A stretch of DNA of 64,000 bases. Origin: Citrobacter freundii. Lineage in GTDB: Bacteria > Pseudomonadota > Gammaproteobacteria > Enterobacterales > Enterobacteriaceae. Position 1 is the stretch's first letter. Each line of letters opens with the position of its first letter. The translations under genes were made by a program, and so were the position numbers. The DNA is taken from contig NZ_JAALBX010000008.1 in assembly GCF_011077955.1 (NCBI RefSeq), positions 1 to 64,000 on the forward strand. The letters are read 5' to 3'. The notes beneath the pieces were generated by a model that was not told where the DNA came from, did no database searches, and saw only the letters and a list, made by a program, of their open reading frames with translations. This document shows positions 46,628-57,456 of this stretch, piece after piece.

Positions 46628-49129
46628 TCAGGCTTTGGGTTTAAAGCGCAGTAAACGGTTGGCGTTACTGACGACAGTGATAGAGGAGAGCGCCATCGCC
46701 GCGCCCGCCACCACAGGATTGAGCAGCGTACCGGTGAGGGGCCACAAGATCCCGGCGGCAATCGGTATCCCCAGCGAGTTATAGACAAAGGCGCCCAGCA
46801 GGTTTTGCTTCATATTGCGCAGCGTGGCTTTGGAAATAGCCAGCGCATCGGCAACGCCCATCAGGCTATGGCGCATCAGCGTGATCGCGGCGGTTTCTAT
46901 CGCCACATCACTGCCGCCGCCCATGGCGATACCTACATCAGCCTGCGCCAGCGCCGGCGCATCGTTGATGCCGTCGCCCACCATCGCGACCTGACGGCCT
47001 TCGCGTTGCAGTTTGGCAATGGCTTCCGCTTTGCCGTCCGGCAGTACGCCTGCAATTACCTCATCAATACCCGCTTCTTTAGCGATGGCCTGAGCAGTGA
47101 TGGCGTTGTCGCCGGTCAGCATCACCAGTCGGTAGCCTTCCCGACGCAGGCGAGCCAGCGCGTCGCGACTGTCTTCGCGCAGCGGATCGCGAATTGCCAA
47201 CAGCGCTGCCGCTTTGCCGTCAATCGCAAGCAGCACCGGCGTAGCGCCTTGTTCTGCCTGTTTGGCTATCTCAGCGTCCAGTTCGCGCGTATCAACATGC
47301 TGTTCTTGCAGCAGCGCCTGGTTGCCCAACAGCAGCATATGGCCGTCGGTTTCACCGCTCACGCCCAGCCCGCGCAAGGTACGAAAACCGCTCACTGACG
47401 GCAGCGTCATATCCTGCGCTTTCTCAAGGATGGCGCGAGCCAGCGGGTGGCTTGAGCCTTGTTCCAGCGCGGCGGCCAGACGAATAGCCTGCGGCTCATC
47501 CACGCCGTTGACGGTGATAACGCCCACCACCTGCGGCTTACCTTCCGTCAGTGTGCCGGTTTTATCAAAGACCACGGTGTCAAGCTGACTTGCGCGTTGC
47601 AGCGCATCGGCATCGCGCACCAGCGCGCCAAATTCGGCGGCGCGCCCAACGCCTGAGATAATCGACATCGGCGTAGCAAGCCCCAGCGCGCAAGGGCAGG
47701 CAATAATCAGCACCGTGGTTGTGATAACCAGGGTATAGACGATTTGCGGCGCGGGTCCGAAGAAATACCAGATGGCGCCGCTGAATAAGGCGATCAGGAC
47801 CACTACGGGTACAAACACGGCGGAGATCCGATCGGCAAGTTTACCGATTTCCGGTTTACTGCTTTGCGCCTGGCGCACCATGCGGATAATGCGCGAGAGC
47901 GTCGTGTGATTGCCGACTGCGCTGGCGCGAAACAGCACGCTGCCGTCCTGCACAACGGTCCCGGCATGAACGGTTTCACCCGCGCCTTTTTGTTGCGGGA
48001 TTGGCTCGCCCGTCAGCATCGCTTCATCAAGCCACGCCTCGCCCTGGGTGATGTCACCATCCACCGGCACACGGTCGCCCGTGGTCAGGCGTAGCGTCAT
48101 GCCTGGCTGAACTTCCGCGAGCGGCAGGGTTTGTTCGCCGCTTTCGGTCACTACGCGCGCCGTGGGCGGCGTCAGGTCGAGCAGTCGTTCCAGCGCTTTT
48201 GAAGACCGCTGGCGCGCCCGGGCTTCAAGCATATGACCGAGGTTAATCAGACCGATGATCATGGCGCTCGCTTCATAATAGAGATGACGCGCTTCCATCG
48301 GGAACCACTGCGGCCACAGGTTGACACTCATGGAGAACAGCCAGGCCGCGCCTGTGCCCAGCGCCACCAGCGTGTCCATTGTCGCCGTGCCGTTCATCAG
48401 GCTTTTCCAGGCGCTGCGATAAAAGTGCCCGCCTGCGAAGATCATCACCGCAAGCGTAATGACGCCGATAACCAACCACAGTGTGCGGTTAGCTTCAGTG
48501 ACCATCATATTGTCGCCGAACATGCCCCAGATCATTACCGGGATGCCCACCGCCAGCGCCAGAGCAGACTGCCAGCGAAAACGCTTCATGGCCGCCTGAG
48601 CGGTTTGCTGTTGGCGTTCGCGGCGTTCGTTATCGTCGTCGATTGCTTCAGCGCCGTATCCGGCTTTCTCAACCGCGCTGATTAATTCGCTTGCGGAAGC
48701 GCTCCCCATGACTAACGCGGTGCGCTCCGCAAGATTCACCCGTGCCTGTGTTACGCCCGGAACGCCAGACAGCGCGTTTTGCACCCGGCTTACGCAACTG
48801 GCGCAGCTCATGCCGTCGATTAACAGCTGAAGGCTGTCATCATACGACGCATCTGCCGGAAGCGAAGTAGGCGCCGCTGTCAGTGCTTCCGACGGGATTG
48901 ATGACTCTGCCAGCGGGTCAGCCTTTGGGTGGCTTAACTCCGCCCCGTATCCGGCTTCTTTAATGGTATCGATTAACGCCTCAGCAGACGCGCTGCCGGT
49001 AACATGCGCAGAGGTGATCGTCACTTCTGCATTTTCCACATCAGGACGTTTTTCCAGACTTTCTTTTACCCGTTTAACGCAATGGCCGCAGGACAGGCCA
49101 TCCAGGGTGAGATCAACAGTATGAGACAT
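46628..49129 (-). CDS. copA: Copper-exporting P-type ATPase CopA
   Basis: An 833-residue P1B-type ATPase that pumps Cu(I) from cytoplasm to periplasm. Two N-terminal metal-binding domains carry GLSCGHC (about residue 14) and GMSCASC (about residue 110). The membrane metal site is CPC in [13 protein letters not shown]; the phosphorylated Asp lies in [13 protein letters not shown], and the hinge is [17 protein letters not shown] CueR-controlled promoter precedes it. An internal frameshift site allows a second, short product. Confidence 0.98.
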   Translation of the reverse strand: MSHTVDLTLDGLSCGHCVKRVKESLEKRPDVENAEVTITSAHVTGSASAEALIDTIKEAGYGAELSHPKADPLAESSIPSEALTAAPTSLPADASYDDSLQLLIDGMSCASCVSRVQNALSGVPGVTQARVNLAERTALVMGSASASELISAVEKAGYGAEAIDDDNERRERQQQTAQAAMKRFRWQSALALAVGIPVMIWGMFGDNMMVTEANRTLWLVIGVITLAVMIFAGGHFYRSAWKSLMNGTATMDTLVALGTGAAWLFSMSVNLWPQWFPMEARHLYYEASAMIIGLINLGHMLEARARQRSSKALERLLDLTPPTARVVTESGEQTLPLAEVQPGMTLRLTTGDRVPVDGDITQGEAWLDEAMLTGEPIPQQKGAGETVHAGTVVQDGSVLFRASAVGNHTTLSRIIRMVRQAQSSKPEIGKLADRISAVFVPVVVLIALFSGAIWYFFGPAPQIVYTLVITTTVLIIACPCALGLATPMSIISGVGRAAEFGALVRDADALQRASQLDTVVFDKTGTLTEGKPQVVGVITVNGVDEPQAIRLAAALEQGSSHPLARAILEKAQDMTLPSVSGFRTLRGLGVSGETDGHMLLLGNQALLQEQHVDTRELDAEIAKQAEQGATPVLLAIDGKAAALLAIRDPLREDSRDALARLRREGYRLVMLTGDNAITAQAIAKEAGIDEVIAGVLPDGKAEAIAKLQREGRQVAMVGDGINDAPALAQADVGIAMGGGSDVAIETAAITLMRHSLMGVADALAISKATLRNMKQNLLGAFVYNSLGIPIAAGILWPLTGTLLNPVVAGAAMALSSITVVSNANRLLRFKPKA
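48918..48929 (-). other. Programmed frameshift site for CopA(Z)
   Basis: On the copA strand codons 67-70 read CAC CCA AAG GCT. The heptamer C CCA AAG (48923-48929) allows a -1 slip to CCC AAA, after which GGC and a TGA stop (48918-48920) are read. The product would be a 70-residue protein holding only the first metal-binding domain. E. coli copA is known to make the copper chaperone CopA(Z) in just this way at the same place. Confidence 0.8.
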
Positions 49130-49190
49130 CGTAAAACTCCTTCTCGGTGTGCCAAATGAGACTGGCTTTATTGACGTTATAGAAGGGTAA

Positions 49191-49214
49191 ACCTTCCATC
49201 AAGGGGAAGGTCAA
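49191..49214 (-). promoter_or_regulatory. CueR-controlled copA promoter
   Basis: The dyad ACCTTCC-N7-GGAAGGT (49191-49211) lies between a TTGACC -35 (complement of 49209-49214) and a TACCCT -10, with the 19-bp spacing typical of MerR-family promoters. CueR bound to Cu(I) untwists this overlong spacer to turn on copA. Confidence 0.88.
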
Positions 49215-49637
49215 GGAGATAAATTCCAGGCTTTTTGTATCAGTTGCCCACGTTAAGGAAAGGCACTCCCCTGTGGGGCTGGGCACTAAAAATATCAGTT
49301 AAAGATGGGAAGGCATGCGTTATTATTTTTGCTGATAAATTTATTATATGTTTTCTTTTATTGTATTCATTGAAATTGGGGAATAAATAAAAATAGGCTC
49401 AGCTTTTTATGATACTGAAATCGCAGCAGGAATAATAAAGTCTGTGATATGAATGGAGTATGTGATTTTTTTTATATTTTGCAATGCATTGTTGTTTTCT
49501 GAAACGTTATTCATCACCACGTTTAATAAAATATTACTGTAAGGTTGTTTTGTGAGATAACCACTAGAATTAATAAGTTATTTAATGATATTTCTTCATG
49601 CTCGCCACGTCGCTTACTAAAAACAAAAGGAACTTGT
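49215..49637. other. AT-rich gap between copA promoter and cas1
   Basis: About 420 bp without a convincing gene. The copA-proximal part is mixed; from about 49310 the DNA becomes strongly AT-rich, unlike the neighbouring housekeeping genes. The cas promoter should lie here, but I cannot assign a certain -35/-10 pair. Confidence 0.5.
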
Positions 49638-50621
49638 ATGCATCAAGCGGCTATTTCTCCAACAGATTTGAAAACCATTATCCATTCCAAACGCGCTAAT
49701 ATTTACTATCTCGAAAAATGCCGAGTGCAGGTCAATGGTGGCCGCGTGGAGTATGTTACTCAGGAAGGGAAAGAATCTTTTTACTGGAACATACCCATTG
49801 CTAATACCACAGCAGTCATGTTGGGCATGGGAACATCGGTTACGCAAATGGCAATGCGGGAATTTGCCCGTGCGGGTGTGATGGTAGGGTTTTGCGGAAC
49901 CGATGGTACACCGCTGTATTCTGCTAATGAAATTGATATCGATGTTTCATGGCTCTGTCCGCAGAGTGAATATCGCCCGACTACCTATTTACAGCAGTGG
50001 GTTTCTTTCTGGTTTGACGATGAGAAACGATTACAGGCAGCCAGGCAATTTCAATTTATTCGGTTACAGCAAATTGAAAAACATTGGACAGGATCGCGCA
50101 TGCAGCGGGATGGCGTATATAAACCAGACAAACTAACGCTGCAAACCGTTCTCGAACGCGCAAGGCAATCCATGACGTCGGCGACGGATCATACATCGCT
50201 TATGCTTCAAGAAGCACAACTCACGAAGTCACTCTACAAACTGGCAAGTCAGGGCGTTGATTATGGGCATTTTACGCGTGCAAAGCGGGGGGGCGGGGCT
50301 GATATGGCGAACCGTTTCCTCGATCAAGGGAATTACCTTGCGTACGGTTTAGCCGCAGTTGCCGCATGGGTAACGGGGATTCCGCATGGCCTCGCGGTGA
50401 TGCATGGTAAAACTCGACGTGGTGGGCTGGTATTTGATATTGCCGATTTAATAAAAGACGCACTGGTGATGCCCCAGGCGTTTATCGCAGCGATGTCTGG
50501 CGAAGATAATCTCATGTTTCGCCAGCGCTGTATCAACGCCTTTCAACAGGCTGATGCGCTGGATCTGATGATCACCGCCTTGCAGGAAACGCCAGAAAAT
50601 TTGGCGAGCACTGCACAATGA
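49638..50621 (+). CDS. cas1: Type I-F CRISPR integrase Cas1
   Basis: A 327-residue Cas1 of subtype I-F, which inserts new spacers together with the Cas2 part of Cas2/3. The metal-binding catalytic residues appear at Glu192 (LMLQEAQLTK), His256 (GLAVMHGKTRR) and Asp267/Asp270 (LVFDIADLIKD), two positions later than in Pseudomonas aeruginosa Cas1. The start at 49638 follows AAAAGGA and gives MHQAAISPTDLKTIIHSKRA. It overlaps cas3 by four bases. Codon use and base composition are poorer in GC than the flanking core genes, which fits transfer. Confidence 0.97.
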   Translation: MHQAAISPTDLKTIIHSKRANIYYLEKCRVQVNGGRVEYVTQEGKESFYWNIPIANTTAVMLGMGTSVTQMAMREFARAGVMVGFCGTDGTPLYSANEIDIDVSWLCPQSEYRPTTYLQQWVSFWFDDEKRLQAARQFQFIRLQQIEKHWTGSRMQRDGVYKPDKLTLQTVLERARQSMTSATDHTSLMLQEAQLTKSLYKLASQGVDYGHFTRAKRGGGADMANRFLDQGNYLAYGLAAVAAWVTGIPHGLAVMHGKTRRGGLVFDIADLIKDALVMPQAFIAAMSGEDNLMFRQRCINAFQQADALDLMITALQETPENLASTAQ

Positions 50622-53600
50622 ATGTATTAATTATTTCGCGATGCACTAAAAATGCCCGCAATGAAAGTTGTCGCATCCTCGATCAGTTTGCTGAACGTAC
50701 AGGTGACGCGGCATGGCAAACGATAATCACCCTTGAAGGCGTCAACACGCTTCGGAAATGGCTGCGTAAAACCGCGCGTCGCAATACGGCCGTCGCGTGT
50801 CATTGGCTTAAAAAGAATGGGCAGACGGAGCTTCTATGGATTGTAGGTAATCTTCGTCGCTTTAACGCTCAGGGGCGTGTACCGACTAATCGCACGATGC
50901 TCAATATCATTAATACCGGTGCCGAGCATCGCTGGCACTGCGCAGAAAGTATTGGCCTGCTGGCGGCTATTGCCGGGCTATTTCATGACTTTGGAAAAGC
51001 CGGACAATGTTTTCAGCAAACGTTACATGGCAAATATAAACACGCATGCCAACCTTATCGGCATGAATGGCTCTCGGTACGTCTATTTCAAGCCTTTGTT
51101 GGTGAACAAAACGATGCGCAGTGGTTGGCAAGACTGGAAAATTTAAAACCCTCAGATGAGAAAGCGATACTCAAGAGTCTTATTACCGACTCGCAAGAAA
51201 AGAGCAGCAGTCCATTCAGCTTATTACCACCGTTAGCGAGAACTGTCGCTTGGTTAATCCTTTCGCACCACCGTTTGCCCCAGGCATTGTCCTCGAAACC
51301 GCAATTGCAATATTGCAATAACTGGCTCGAGCGGCAAGTCAATGCGGACTGGAATTCGCTTAATCACAAATCTCATGAAAAACGCAAATGGACAGAGCGT
51401 GATTTTAAAAATGTCTGGAAATTCCCTCAGGGCACTCCGCTAAAAAGCGCAGTATGGCGTGAAAAGGCGAGGCAAATCGGCAAGCGCGCAAAAAACGCCG
51501 TTTCACTACACCATGATGGCGCAATGAATAATCTTTTTACTTTGCATTTATCGCGTCTGACCCTGATGCTTGCCGATCATTTTTACTCTTCCCGTTTGCC
51601 TCATATTAACTGGCAAGATGCCGGTTATGATGTTTGGGCAAATAGCGATCGGAAGACACATCAACTTAAACAAAAGCTCGATGAACATAATACCGGGGTG
51701 GCGCATTATGCTTTGCTTCTGGGGCGTTCATTGCCCTGGTTTAAGCGGTCGTTACCCGCCATCTCTCGGCATAAATCTTTTCGTGAGCGGGCAAAAGCAT
51801 CTCGCTTCCATTGGCAAAACAAAGCCTGGGATGTGGCATCTGCTTTGCGTGAACGCAGCGCAGAGCAGGGCTTTTTCGGCATAAATATGGCTTCGACTGG
51901 CTGCGGAAAAACGTTTGCCAATGCACGTATTATGTATGCGCTGGCGGATGAGTCTGAAGGTTGTCGCTTTAGTGTCGCGCTAGGGTTACGAACGCTGACA
52001 CTCCAGACCGGGCAGGCATTAAAGTCTCGATTAGGGCTTGATGATGACGTGCTGGCTATTGTTACCGGCTCGGCAGCCGTTCGTGATCTCTACGCATTAA
52101 ATCAGGGCGATGAAGATAACAATAGTCTCAGCGATGAAGGCTTTTTTGCCAGCCATCATTATGTACATTATGAAGGCACTACCTCCAATGGTGTGGCGCA
52201 GCAATGGTTAACGACGGAGCCAGCATTAAACCGCTTGGTTAGTGCGCCTGTTCTTGTCACCACCATTGATCATTTGATGCCTGCCACAGAAGGCATGCGC
52301 GGCGGTAGGCAAATCCCGGCGATGTTGCGTCTGCTTACCAGCGATTTGGTGCTGGATGAGCCGGATGATTTTGATATCGACGATTTACCTGCGCTATGTC
52401 GATTGGTTAACTGGGCTGGAATGTTGGGTTCACGGTTACTTATTTCATCTGCCACGTTACCTCCTGCATTAACCGAGGCGCTTTTTGAAGCCTATCGAAA
52501 AGGGCGCGAAGCCTGGCAATCGGCATGTGGTATTCCAGGTAAACCCGTTAATATCTGTTGCGCATGGTTCGATGAATACAATGCGCAGTCACAGGATGTG
52601 GCTGATGAAGCAACGTTTCAACAGATTCACCGACAGTTTGTTAAGGATCGTGGTGGGAAATTACAAAAACAATGCCATCCACGTAAGGGCAAACTGGCGC
52701 TCGTAGAGCAAAATTCAAATAGCCGAAAGGTGGTTATTGCCGACGTTGCGCATACATTGCATCAGCAAATCATTGAGCTTCATCAGCAGCATCATACTCT
52801 GCACAGCAGCGGTAAAAGTGTATCGTTTGGTTTGGTCAGACTCGCCAATATCAATCCACTGGTTGCCGTTGCTCAGGTACTGATGACGTTACCTTCACCG
52901 GAAAATTATTGTATTCATTACTGTGTCTATCACAGTCAGCATCCACTGGCTGTTCGTTCATATATTGAAAGGCGACTGGATAGCGCATTTAACCGTCATT
53001 TCCTTGCTAATAATACAACCGATCCCGTCTGGCAATTACCCGAAGTAAAAGCGGCGCTATCATCACCTTATCAACACCATATTTTTGTTGTGCTTGGAAC
53101 ATCTGTTTTGGAAGTGGGTCGCGATTTTGATGCTGATTTTGGCATTATTGAACCCAGTTCAATGCGTTCTCTGATTCAGTTTGCCGGGCGTATTCAGCGC
53201 CATCGCCAGCAACCCCCTGAAAGTGAAAACCTGGTGGTGCTTAATCGCAATATCCGAGCGCTTTGTGGCGATACTGTTGCGTATTGCAAACCTGGGTTCG
53301 AAACAGAAAAATTCCTTTTCACTCATCACGATATGTGTCAGTTGCTTCCACCACCAACGTTACATTTAATCAATGCCATACCGCGCATCATTGAGGATTT
53401 ACCCAACAACCCCTTTGCTACGCTCGAACATCATCGGCTGCGTGCCGCATTGCTTGATGGTGGAGATAAATCAGATGTTATTGCCGCGCATTGGTGGCGC
53501 CTGCCGATGACATGGAATGGAGAGCTTCAGCAACGAACGCCGTTTCGCCAATCATTACCGCAAGAATCCTTTTTCCTGACAATGCTGGAAGATGACGACG

Positions 53601-53866
53601 AACCAACGTTTTGTGTAATGCAAGAGGACGGCAGACTTAAAGAGAGCGATCGTTTTGTTAAACAACCCGTTTCTTTGGGAGTTGGGGTAGAAGCCTGGTT
53701 TGGCATTGATTATCAGCAGGTATTGCTGGAACTGGCAGAAGTTAAGCAGATGGAGTTGAGCGAGGTTTCAGCTCGCTTTGGCGAGATCATGTTGCGGGTT
53801 GGAAAGGAGGATGCGAATGAACAATGGCGGTATCATCCGATTTTAGGCGTATTTCGCGCCCTCTGA
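50618..53866 (+). CDS. cas3: Type I-F Cas2-Cas3 fusion nuclease-helicase
   Basis: A 1082-residue fusion typical of I-F. Residues 1-95 correspond to Cas2. The HD nuclease begins with His123-Asp124 in GLFHDFGKAGQCF. The helicase has Walker A ASTGCGKT (about residues 425-432), a DEPD box at about 580-583 (VLDEPDDFD), SSATLPP, and motif VI QFAGRIQRHRQ near 854-864. It cuts and unwinds target DNA after Cascade binding and takes part in spacer uptake. The stop codon falls in the loop of a perfect hairpin. Confidence 0.96.
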   Translation: MNVLIISRCTKNARNESCRILDQFAERTGDAAWQTIITLEGVNTLRKWLRKTARRNTAVACHWLKKNGQTELLWIVGNLRRFNAQGRVPTNRTMLNIINTGAEHRWHCAESIGLLAAIAGLFHDFGKAGQCFQQTLHGKYKHACQPYRHEWLSVRLFQAFVGEQNDAQWLARLENLKPSDEKAILKSLITDSQEKSSSPFSLLPPLARTVAWLILSHHRLPQALSSKPQLQYCNNWLERQVNADWNSLNHKSHEKRKWTERDFKNVWKFPQGTPLKSAVWREKARQIGKRAKNAVSLHHDGAMNNLFTLHLSRLTLMLADHFYSSRLPHINWQDAGYDVWANSDRKTHQLKQKLDEHNTGVAHYALLLGRSLPWFKRSLPAISRHKSFRERAKASRFHWQNKAWDVASALRERSAEQGFFGINMASTGCGKTFANARIMYALADESEGCRFSVALGLRTLTLQTGQALKSRLGLDDDVLAIVTGSAAVRDLYALNQGDEDNNSLSDEGFFASHHYVHYEGTTSNGVAQQWLTTEPALNRLVSAPVLVTTIDHLMPATEGMRGGRQIPAMLRLLTSDLVLDEPDDFDIDDLPALCRLVNWAGMLGSRLLISSATLPPALTEALFEAYRKGREAWQSACGIPGKPVNICCAWFDEYNAQSQDVADEATFQQIHRQFVKDRGGKLQKQCHPRKGKLALVEQNSNSRKVVIADVAHTLHQQIIELHQQHHTLHSSGKSVSFGLVRLANINPLVAVAQVLMTLPSPENYCIHYCVYHSQHPLAVRSYIERRLDSAFNRHFLANNTTDPVWQLPEVKAALSSPYQHHIFVVLGTSVLEVGRDFDADFGIIEPSSMRSLIQFAGRIQRHRQQPPESENLVVLNRNIRALCGDTVAYCKPGFETEKFLFTHHDMCQLLPPPTLHLINAIPRIIEDLPNNPFATLEHHRLRAALLDGGDKSDVIAAHWWRLPMTWNGELQQRTPFRQSLPQESFFLTMLEDDDEPTFCVMQEDGRLKESDRFVKQPVSLGVGVEAWFGIDYQQVLLELAEVKQMELSEVSARFGEIMLRVGKEDANEQWRYHPILGVFRAL

Positions 53867-53875
53867 GAGGGCGCG
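53855..53875 (+). other. Perfect hairpin enclosing the cas3 stop codon
   Basis: CGCGCCCTC and GAGGGCGCG form a 9-bp perfect stem, and the 3-nt loop is the TGA stop codon of cas3. No T-run follows, so it is not a classic terminator. It may stabilise the cas1-cas3 mRNA end or pause transcription before the csy genes. Confidence 0.6.
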
Positions 53876-54201
53876 AGCTGCTTGTACAGCAGTATGAACG
53901 CTTAATATATCTCTACGTTGTCTGTCCGACAGTTAAGAAAATAATAGTAAAGAAACTGTATTAAAAAAGACAACCTTAAATGTTTCTCTCGCTTTATATA
54001 GGTTAATAATTGAAGAGGTGCGGAATAACTTTCCTGGAAAGTCATTACAGGGGTGAGACTTATGACCCGCTTTATCAGGAAAATAACGTTTGTTGTGATC
54101 GTTTTATTTTTTGGTTCTTTATAGTAACTGTTTGTATTGAATTATTTATAACGAGTGTCGCTACATTTGTGATTAAAGGATTATTTATTGCAGAGGATGT
54201 T
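53876..54201. other. AT-rich gap between cas3 and csy1
   Basis: About 325 bp of AT-rich DNA in front of csy1, with no convincing separate gene. It should hold the promoter for the csy operon. From 54010 the csy1 frame is open upstream of its start for 64 codons and encodes a hydrophobic stretch, which I take as chance. Confidence 0.5.
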
Positions 54202-55503
54202 ATGCAAACAAAGCAACTGACCGCTTTTATTGCGGATTATATTGCTGCGCGACGGCAAACCAAGCTGGAAACTTTTGATAAAGAGGCCGTAAAGCGAAGC
54301 GAGTTAGATAGTGTATCAATAGCAGCGGAGCGCCGAGAATTAGAGCTTCGCTATGAGCCCCGGATGTGGCTTACGGAAGCGGCAAAGCGAGCTGGACAAA
54401 TTAGTCTTGTCACACACGCTGCTAAATTTACGCATGGTGATTCGAAAAGCAGCAGTATTTATAGCGAGATAACAGCACAAGACGGTTACCTCAGTAGTTC
54501 TGCTTTGCACCATGTTGAACCTGACGCAGTTGGTAACGCCGCTGCACTGGATGTGGCAAAACTGCTGCAAACTTCCGTAGAGGGTGACTCACTGCTGGCA
54601 TGTCTTAAGCGGGGGGACTATAGCGCCTTTGCCGCGTTTACCGACGATCCCGTGCAGTTAGAACAATGGATTTGCGGGTTTTCTTGCGCATTAACACCTG
54701 GCGTGCCTACCTCACATAAGCTGGCGAAGCAGAATTATTTCCCGGTGGGTGACGGGTATCATCTGTTAAGCCCGCTTTTTTCAACGTCACTGGTTCACGC
54801 TCTGCATCAGAAAATGACCGCGCTACGTTTTGGTGACGATCTTAAAGCTATTTGGAAGGCTCGACGTGAAAATACCTGGCATCCACAGCCTTTGATATTA
54901 TTTCCCTCGGCCGCAGAAATGCACTTTGGCGGTACAAAACCGCAAAATATTTCCTATTTAAACAGCGTGCGAGGCGGCCGTGTCTGGCTACTTTCATCAC
55001 AGCCGCCGCAATGGAAACGTACTAACAAACCACCGGTTAACTTAAATTGTATTTTTACTGCTGGCGGTCAGTTTGATCGACGCGCTCACGGTACGCTTCA
55101 GCTGCTCATCTCTTTATTGACAAGAAAGGAAAATAACTGCCGCATTCGTGATGCATGTGATGAATATATTAATTCACTGATCGATCTGTTGTTTGCCGTC
55201 GCTTCTGACTTTCAGCGTGAAGAGTGGCAAAACTGGACGCTGGCATCTCCGAATTTAAAAAATCATCAGCAATTATGGTTCGATCCGTGGCGAACCAAAA
55301 CTGATGAAGTATTTCGTCTGGAACGTGAGAAAGGTGAGTGGCAGGCAAAGGTCGCAGAAGATTTTGCGCTCTGGCTCAACGCGCGGTTACGTAAGACATT
55401 CTCCGACATCGGCGCCGCTGAAAAGCGTGAATGGGAAAGTCGGGCGCTTTTTCGGCACAATTTGCGTGAACTGGAAGCTATTATCCAGGAGGCGATTAAA
55501 TGA
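54202..55503 (+). CDS. csy1: Type I-F Cascade large subunit Csy1 (Cas8f)
   Basis: A 433-residue protein, the same size as P. aeruginosa Csy1. It forms the tail of the Csy complex with Csy2 and helps recognise the protospacer-adjacent motif. The start at 54202 (MQTKQLTAFIADYIAARRQ) follows GAGGATGTT and gives the family's usual N-terminus. The region SYLNSVRGGRVWLLSSQPPQW is characteristic. It overlaps csy2 by four bases. Confidence 0.93.
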   Translation: MQTKQLTAFIADYIAARRQTKLETFDKEAVKRSELDSVSIAAERRELELRYEPRMWLTEAAKRAGQISLVTHAAKFTHGDSKSSSIYSEITAQDGYLSSSALHHVEPDAVGNAAALDVAKLLQTSVEGDSLLACLKRGDYSAFAAFTDDPVQLEQWICGFSCALTPGVPTSHKLAKQNYFPVGDGYHLLSPLFSTSLVHALHQKMTALRFGDDLKAIWKARRENTWHPQPLILFPSAAEMHFGGTKPQNISYLNSVRGGRVWLLSSQPPQWKRTNKPPVNLNCIFTAGGQFDRRAHGTLQLLISLLTRKENNCRIRDACDEYINSLIDLLFAVASDFQREEWQNWTLASPNLKNHQQLWFDPWRTKTDEVFRLEREKGEWQAKVAEDFALWLNARLRKTFSDIGAAEKREWESRALFRHNLRELEAIIQEAIK

Positions 55504-56435
55504 GTTCATTAATTCTTCTTCGTCGCCTTCGGGTGGAAAATGCTAACGCTGTTGCCGGGATAACGTGGGGCTTTCCGGCGATCACTCATTTTCTCGGCTT
55601 TGCCCATGCGCTGTCGCGGAAACTTACACAAAGCCATGAACTACACCTTGATGGCTGCGCGGTAGTTTGTCATCGGCATCAGATTCATGCCTATAGTTCC
55701 GGACGCGACTACCAATTTGCGCTAACGCGTAATCCTTTGACGCGCGAGGGTAAAACAGCCTCATTCAATGAAGAGGGACGCATGCATATGACAGTGTCTC
55801 TACTGATTGAATGCCAGGGGGAAATCCCGAATGGAGAATATGGTCAGCGAGAACTTGCTGAACATTTGCGTAAGATTTGCCCCACTCTTCGACTTGCCGG
55901 GGGAAATATCATTGATATTCAGGACGTTTGCGTAATGGATATGCCGTCCTCAATTTCTGAAATGCGCCTTTTGCAATGGCGGATGATGCCGGGTTTCGTA
56001 TTACGCGATCGTAGCGTTTGGCTGGCGCAACATCATCAAACCCTGTTGCAGAACAATCCGGATGCCACGCTGTTAGATGCCTGGCTTGATTTTGCAGCGT
56101 TAAAAATACAAGCCGAAACCCCGGTTGACCGAGAAATCCATAAAGGCGATCCGGCCAGATGGTATCACATCCCAAAACCATACCCTGGCTATCTCGTTCC
56201 ATTAATGACCGGTTATCAGCGCATTTCCGAACTGCACGCGCCAGGGAGTGTGGCAAACACTCGCGATTCACAAACCCCATTTGCGTTCACTGAAGCGGTC
56301 TACGGCGTGGGGGAGTGGTGCGGATTGCACCGCATCACATCATTGGAACAGATCTTCTGGCGCTATCGTACGACGACAACCGGTTATTACTGCCAGGGCG
56401 CGGATGCACCCCTGGCCTTAGAATCTCATCAATAA
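55500..56435 (+). CDS. csy2: Type I-F Cascade subunit Csy2 (Cas5f)
   Basis: A 311-residue Cas5-family subunit that pairs with Csy1 at the 5' handle of the crRNA. The N-terminal [19 protein letters not shown] and the following [16 protein letters not shown] segment are typical of Csy2. It is translationally coupled to csy1 (ATGA overlap) and 13 bp ahead of csy3. Confidence 0.94.
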   Translation: MSSLILLRRLRVENANAVAGITWGFPAITHFLGFAHALSRKLTQSHELHLDGCAVVCHRHQIHAYSSGRDYQFALTRNPLTREGKTASFNEEGRMHMTVSLLIECQGEIPNGEYGQRELAEHLRKICPTLRLAGGNIIDIQDVCVMDMPSSISEMRLLQWRMMPGFVLRDRSVWLAQHHQTLLQNNPDATLLDAWLDFAALKIQAETPVDREIHKGDPARWYHIPKPYPGYLVPLMTGYQRISELHAPGSVANTRDSQTPFAFTEAVYGVGEWCGLHRITSLEQIFWRYRTTTTGYYCQGADAPLALESHQ

Positions 56436-56448
56436 AAAGGACTCAATT

Positions 56449-57447
56449 ATGGCAAAAGCTCCAACTGCTATTAAAACGGCTTCTGTGCTGGCATTTGAAC
56501 GCAAACTGGCAACGTCAGACGCTGTGATGTATTCGGGAAGCTGGCAAGGAAGCAAGTGGCAACCGATTCATATTCAGGAAAAAGCGGTGCGCGGCACCAT
56601 TTCCAACCGCCTTAAAAATCCCCGTTTTAACGATCCGGCAAAACTGGATGCGGAGATCCAAAAAGCGAACCTGCAACGTGTAGACGTAGCTGCACTACCC
56701 CAGGATGCCGATACGTTGAGAGTAAAATTTACTTTGCGCGTCTTAGGCAATCTTTCCACGCCTTCAGTATGTAATGACCTCGCTTATCAGAATGAACTGC
56801 ATCAAGTGATTGAAGATTACATCAGTGAACACGGTTTTACTGAACTGGCAATCCGCTACGCATCTAATCTGGCTAACGGCAGATTTTTATGGCGTAACCG
56901 AGTCGGCGCAGAAAAAATTGTCATCACGGTAAAAGGCAGTGAAATCTGGACATTCAATGCGCATGACTACGCAATGCGCGATTTTAACGCCAGGGATAAT
57001 CAACTGATTGCCTTAGCTCATGAGATTGAGCAGGGACTGCGTGGTGACGGCTTTGTGCTATTGGAAGTCGATGCGCAGGTGTTATTAGGCGCGGGGCAGG
57101 AGGTTTTTCCATCACAGGAACTCGTTCTTGACAGCAATAGTAGTAAAAGTCGTTTGTTATACCAGGTAGACAATGTGGCAGGTATACACTCGCAAAAAAT
57201 CGGCAACGCGGTGCGTACAATTGATACCTGGCATCCGAACGTGGCCGATCTGGGCGCAATCGCTATTGAACCTTATGGTTCGGTGACAAGTCGTGGCGTT
57301 GCATGTCGTCAACCAATAAAAAAAATGGATTTTTATACCCTTTTGGATAACTGGGTAACCAAGAGCCAAAAACCGGATCCGGAACAACAGCATTACGTGA
57401 TTGCTGTATTAATTCGCGGTGGCGTGTTCGGCGAGAAAAGCGAATAA
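56449..57447 (+). CDS. csy3: Type I-F Cascade backbone Csy3 (Cas7f)
   Basis: A 332-residue Cas7-family protein; six copies line the crRNA spacer in the Csy complex. The start [20 protein letters not shown] and the segment [11 protein letters not shown] are typical of Csy3. It has a strong AAAAAGGA ribosome-binding site, fitting the high copy number needed. A GGAGGG site for csy4 follows its stop. Confidence 0.95.
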   Translation: MAKAPTAIKTASVLAFERKLATSDAVMYSGSWQGSKWQPIHIQEKAVRGTISNRLKNPRFNDPAKLDAEIQKANLQRVDVAALPQDADTLRVKFTLRVLGNLSTPSVCNDLAYQNELHQVIEDYISEHGFTELAIRYASNLANGRFLWRNRVGAEKIVITVKGSEIWTFNAHDYAMRDFNARDNQLIALAHEIEQGLRGDGFVLLEVDAQVLLGAGQEVFPSQELVLDSNSSKSRLLYQVDNVAGIHSQKIGNAVRTIDTWHPNVADLGAIAIEPYGSVTSRGVACRQPIKKMDFYTLLDNWVTKSQKPDPEQQHYVIAVLIRGGVFGEKSE

Positions 57448-57456
57448 GGAGGGATG

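Noticed and set aside
45727-46788. A longer ybaP reading frame starting at 46788
   Set aside because: The extra 88 codons overlap the end of copA and look like antisense sequence; the start at 46524 gives the family length.
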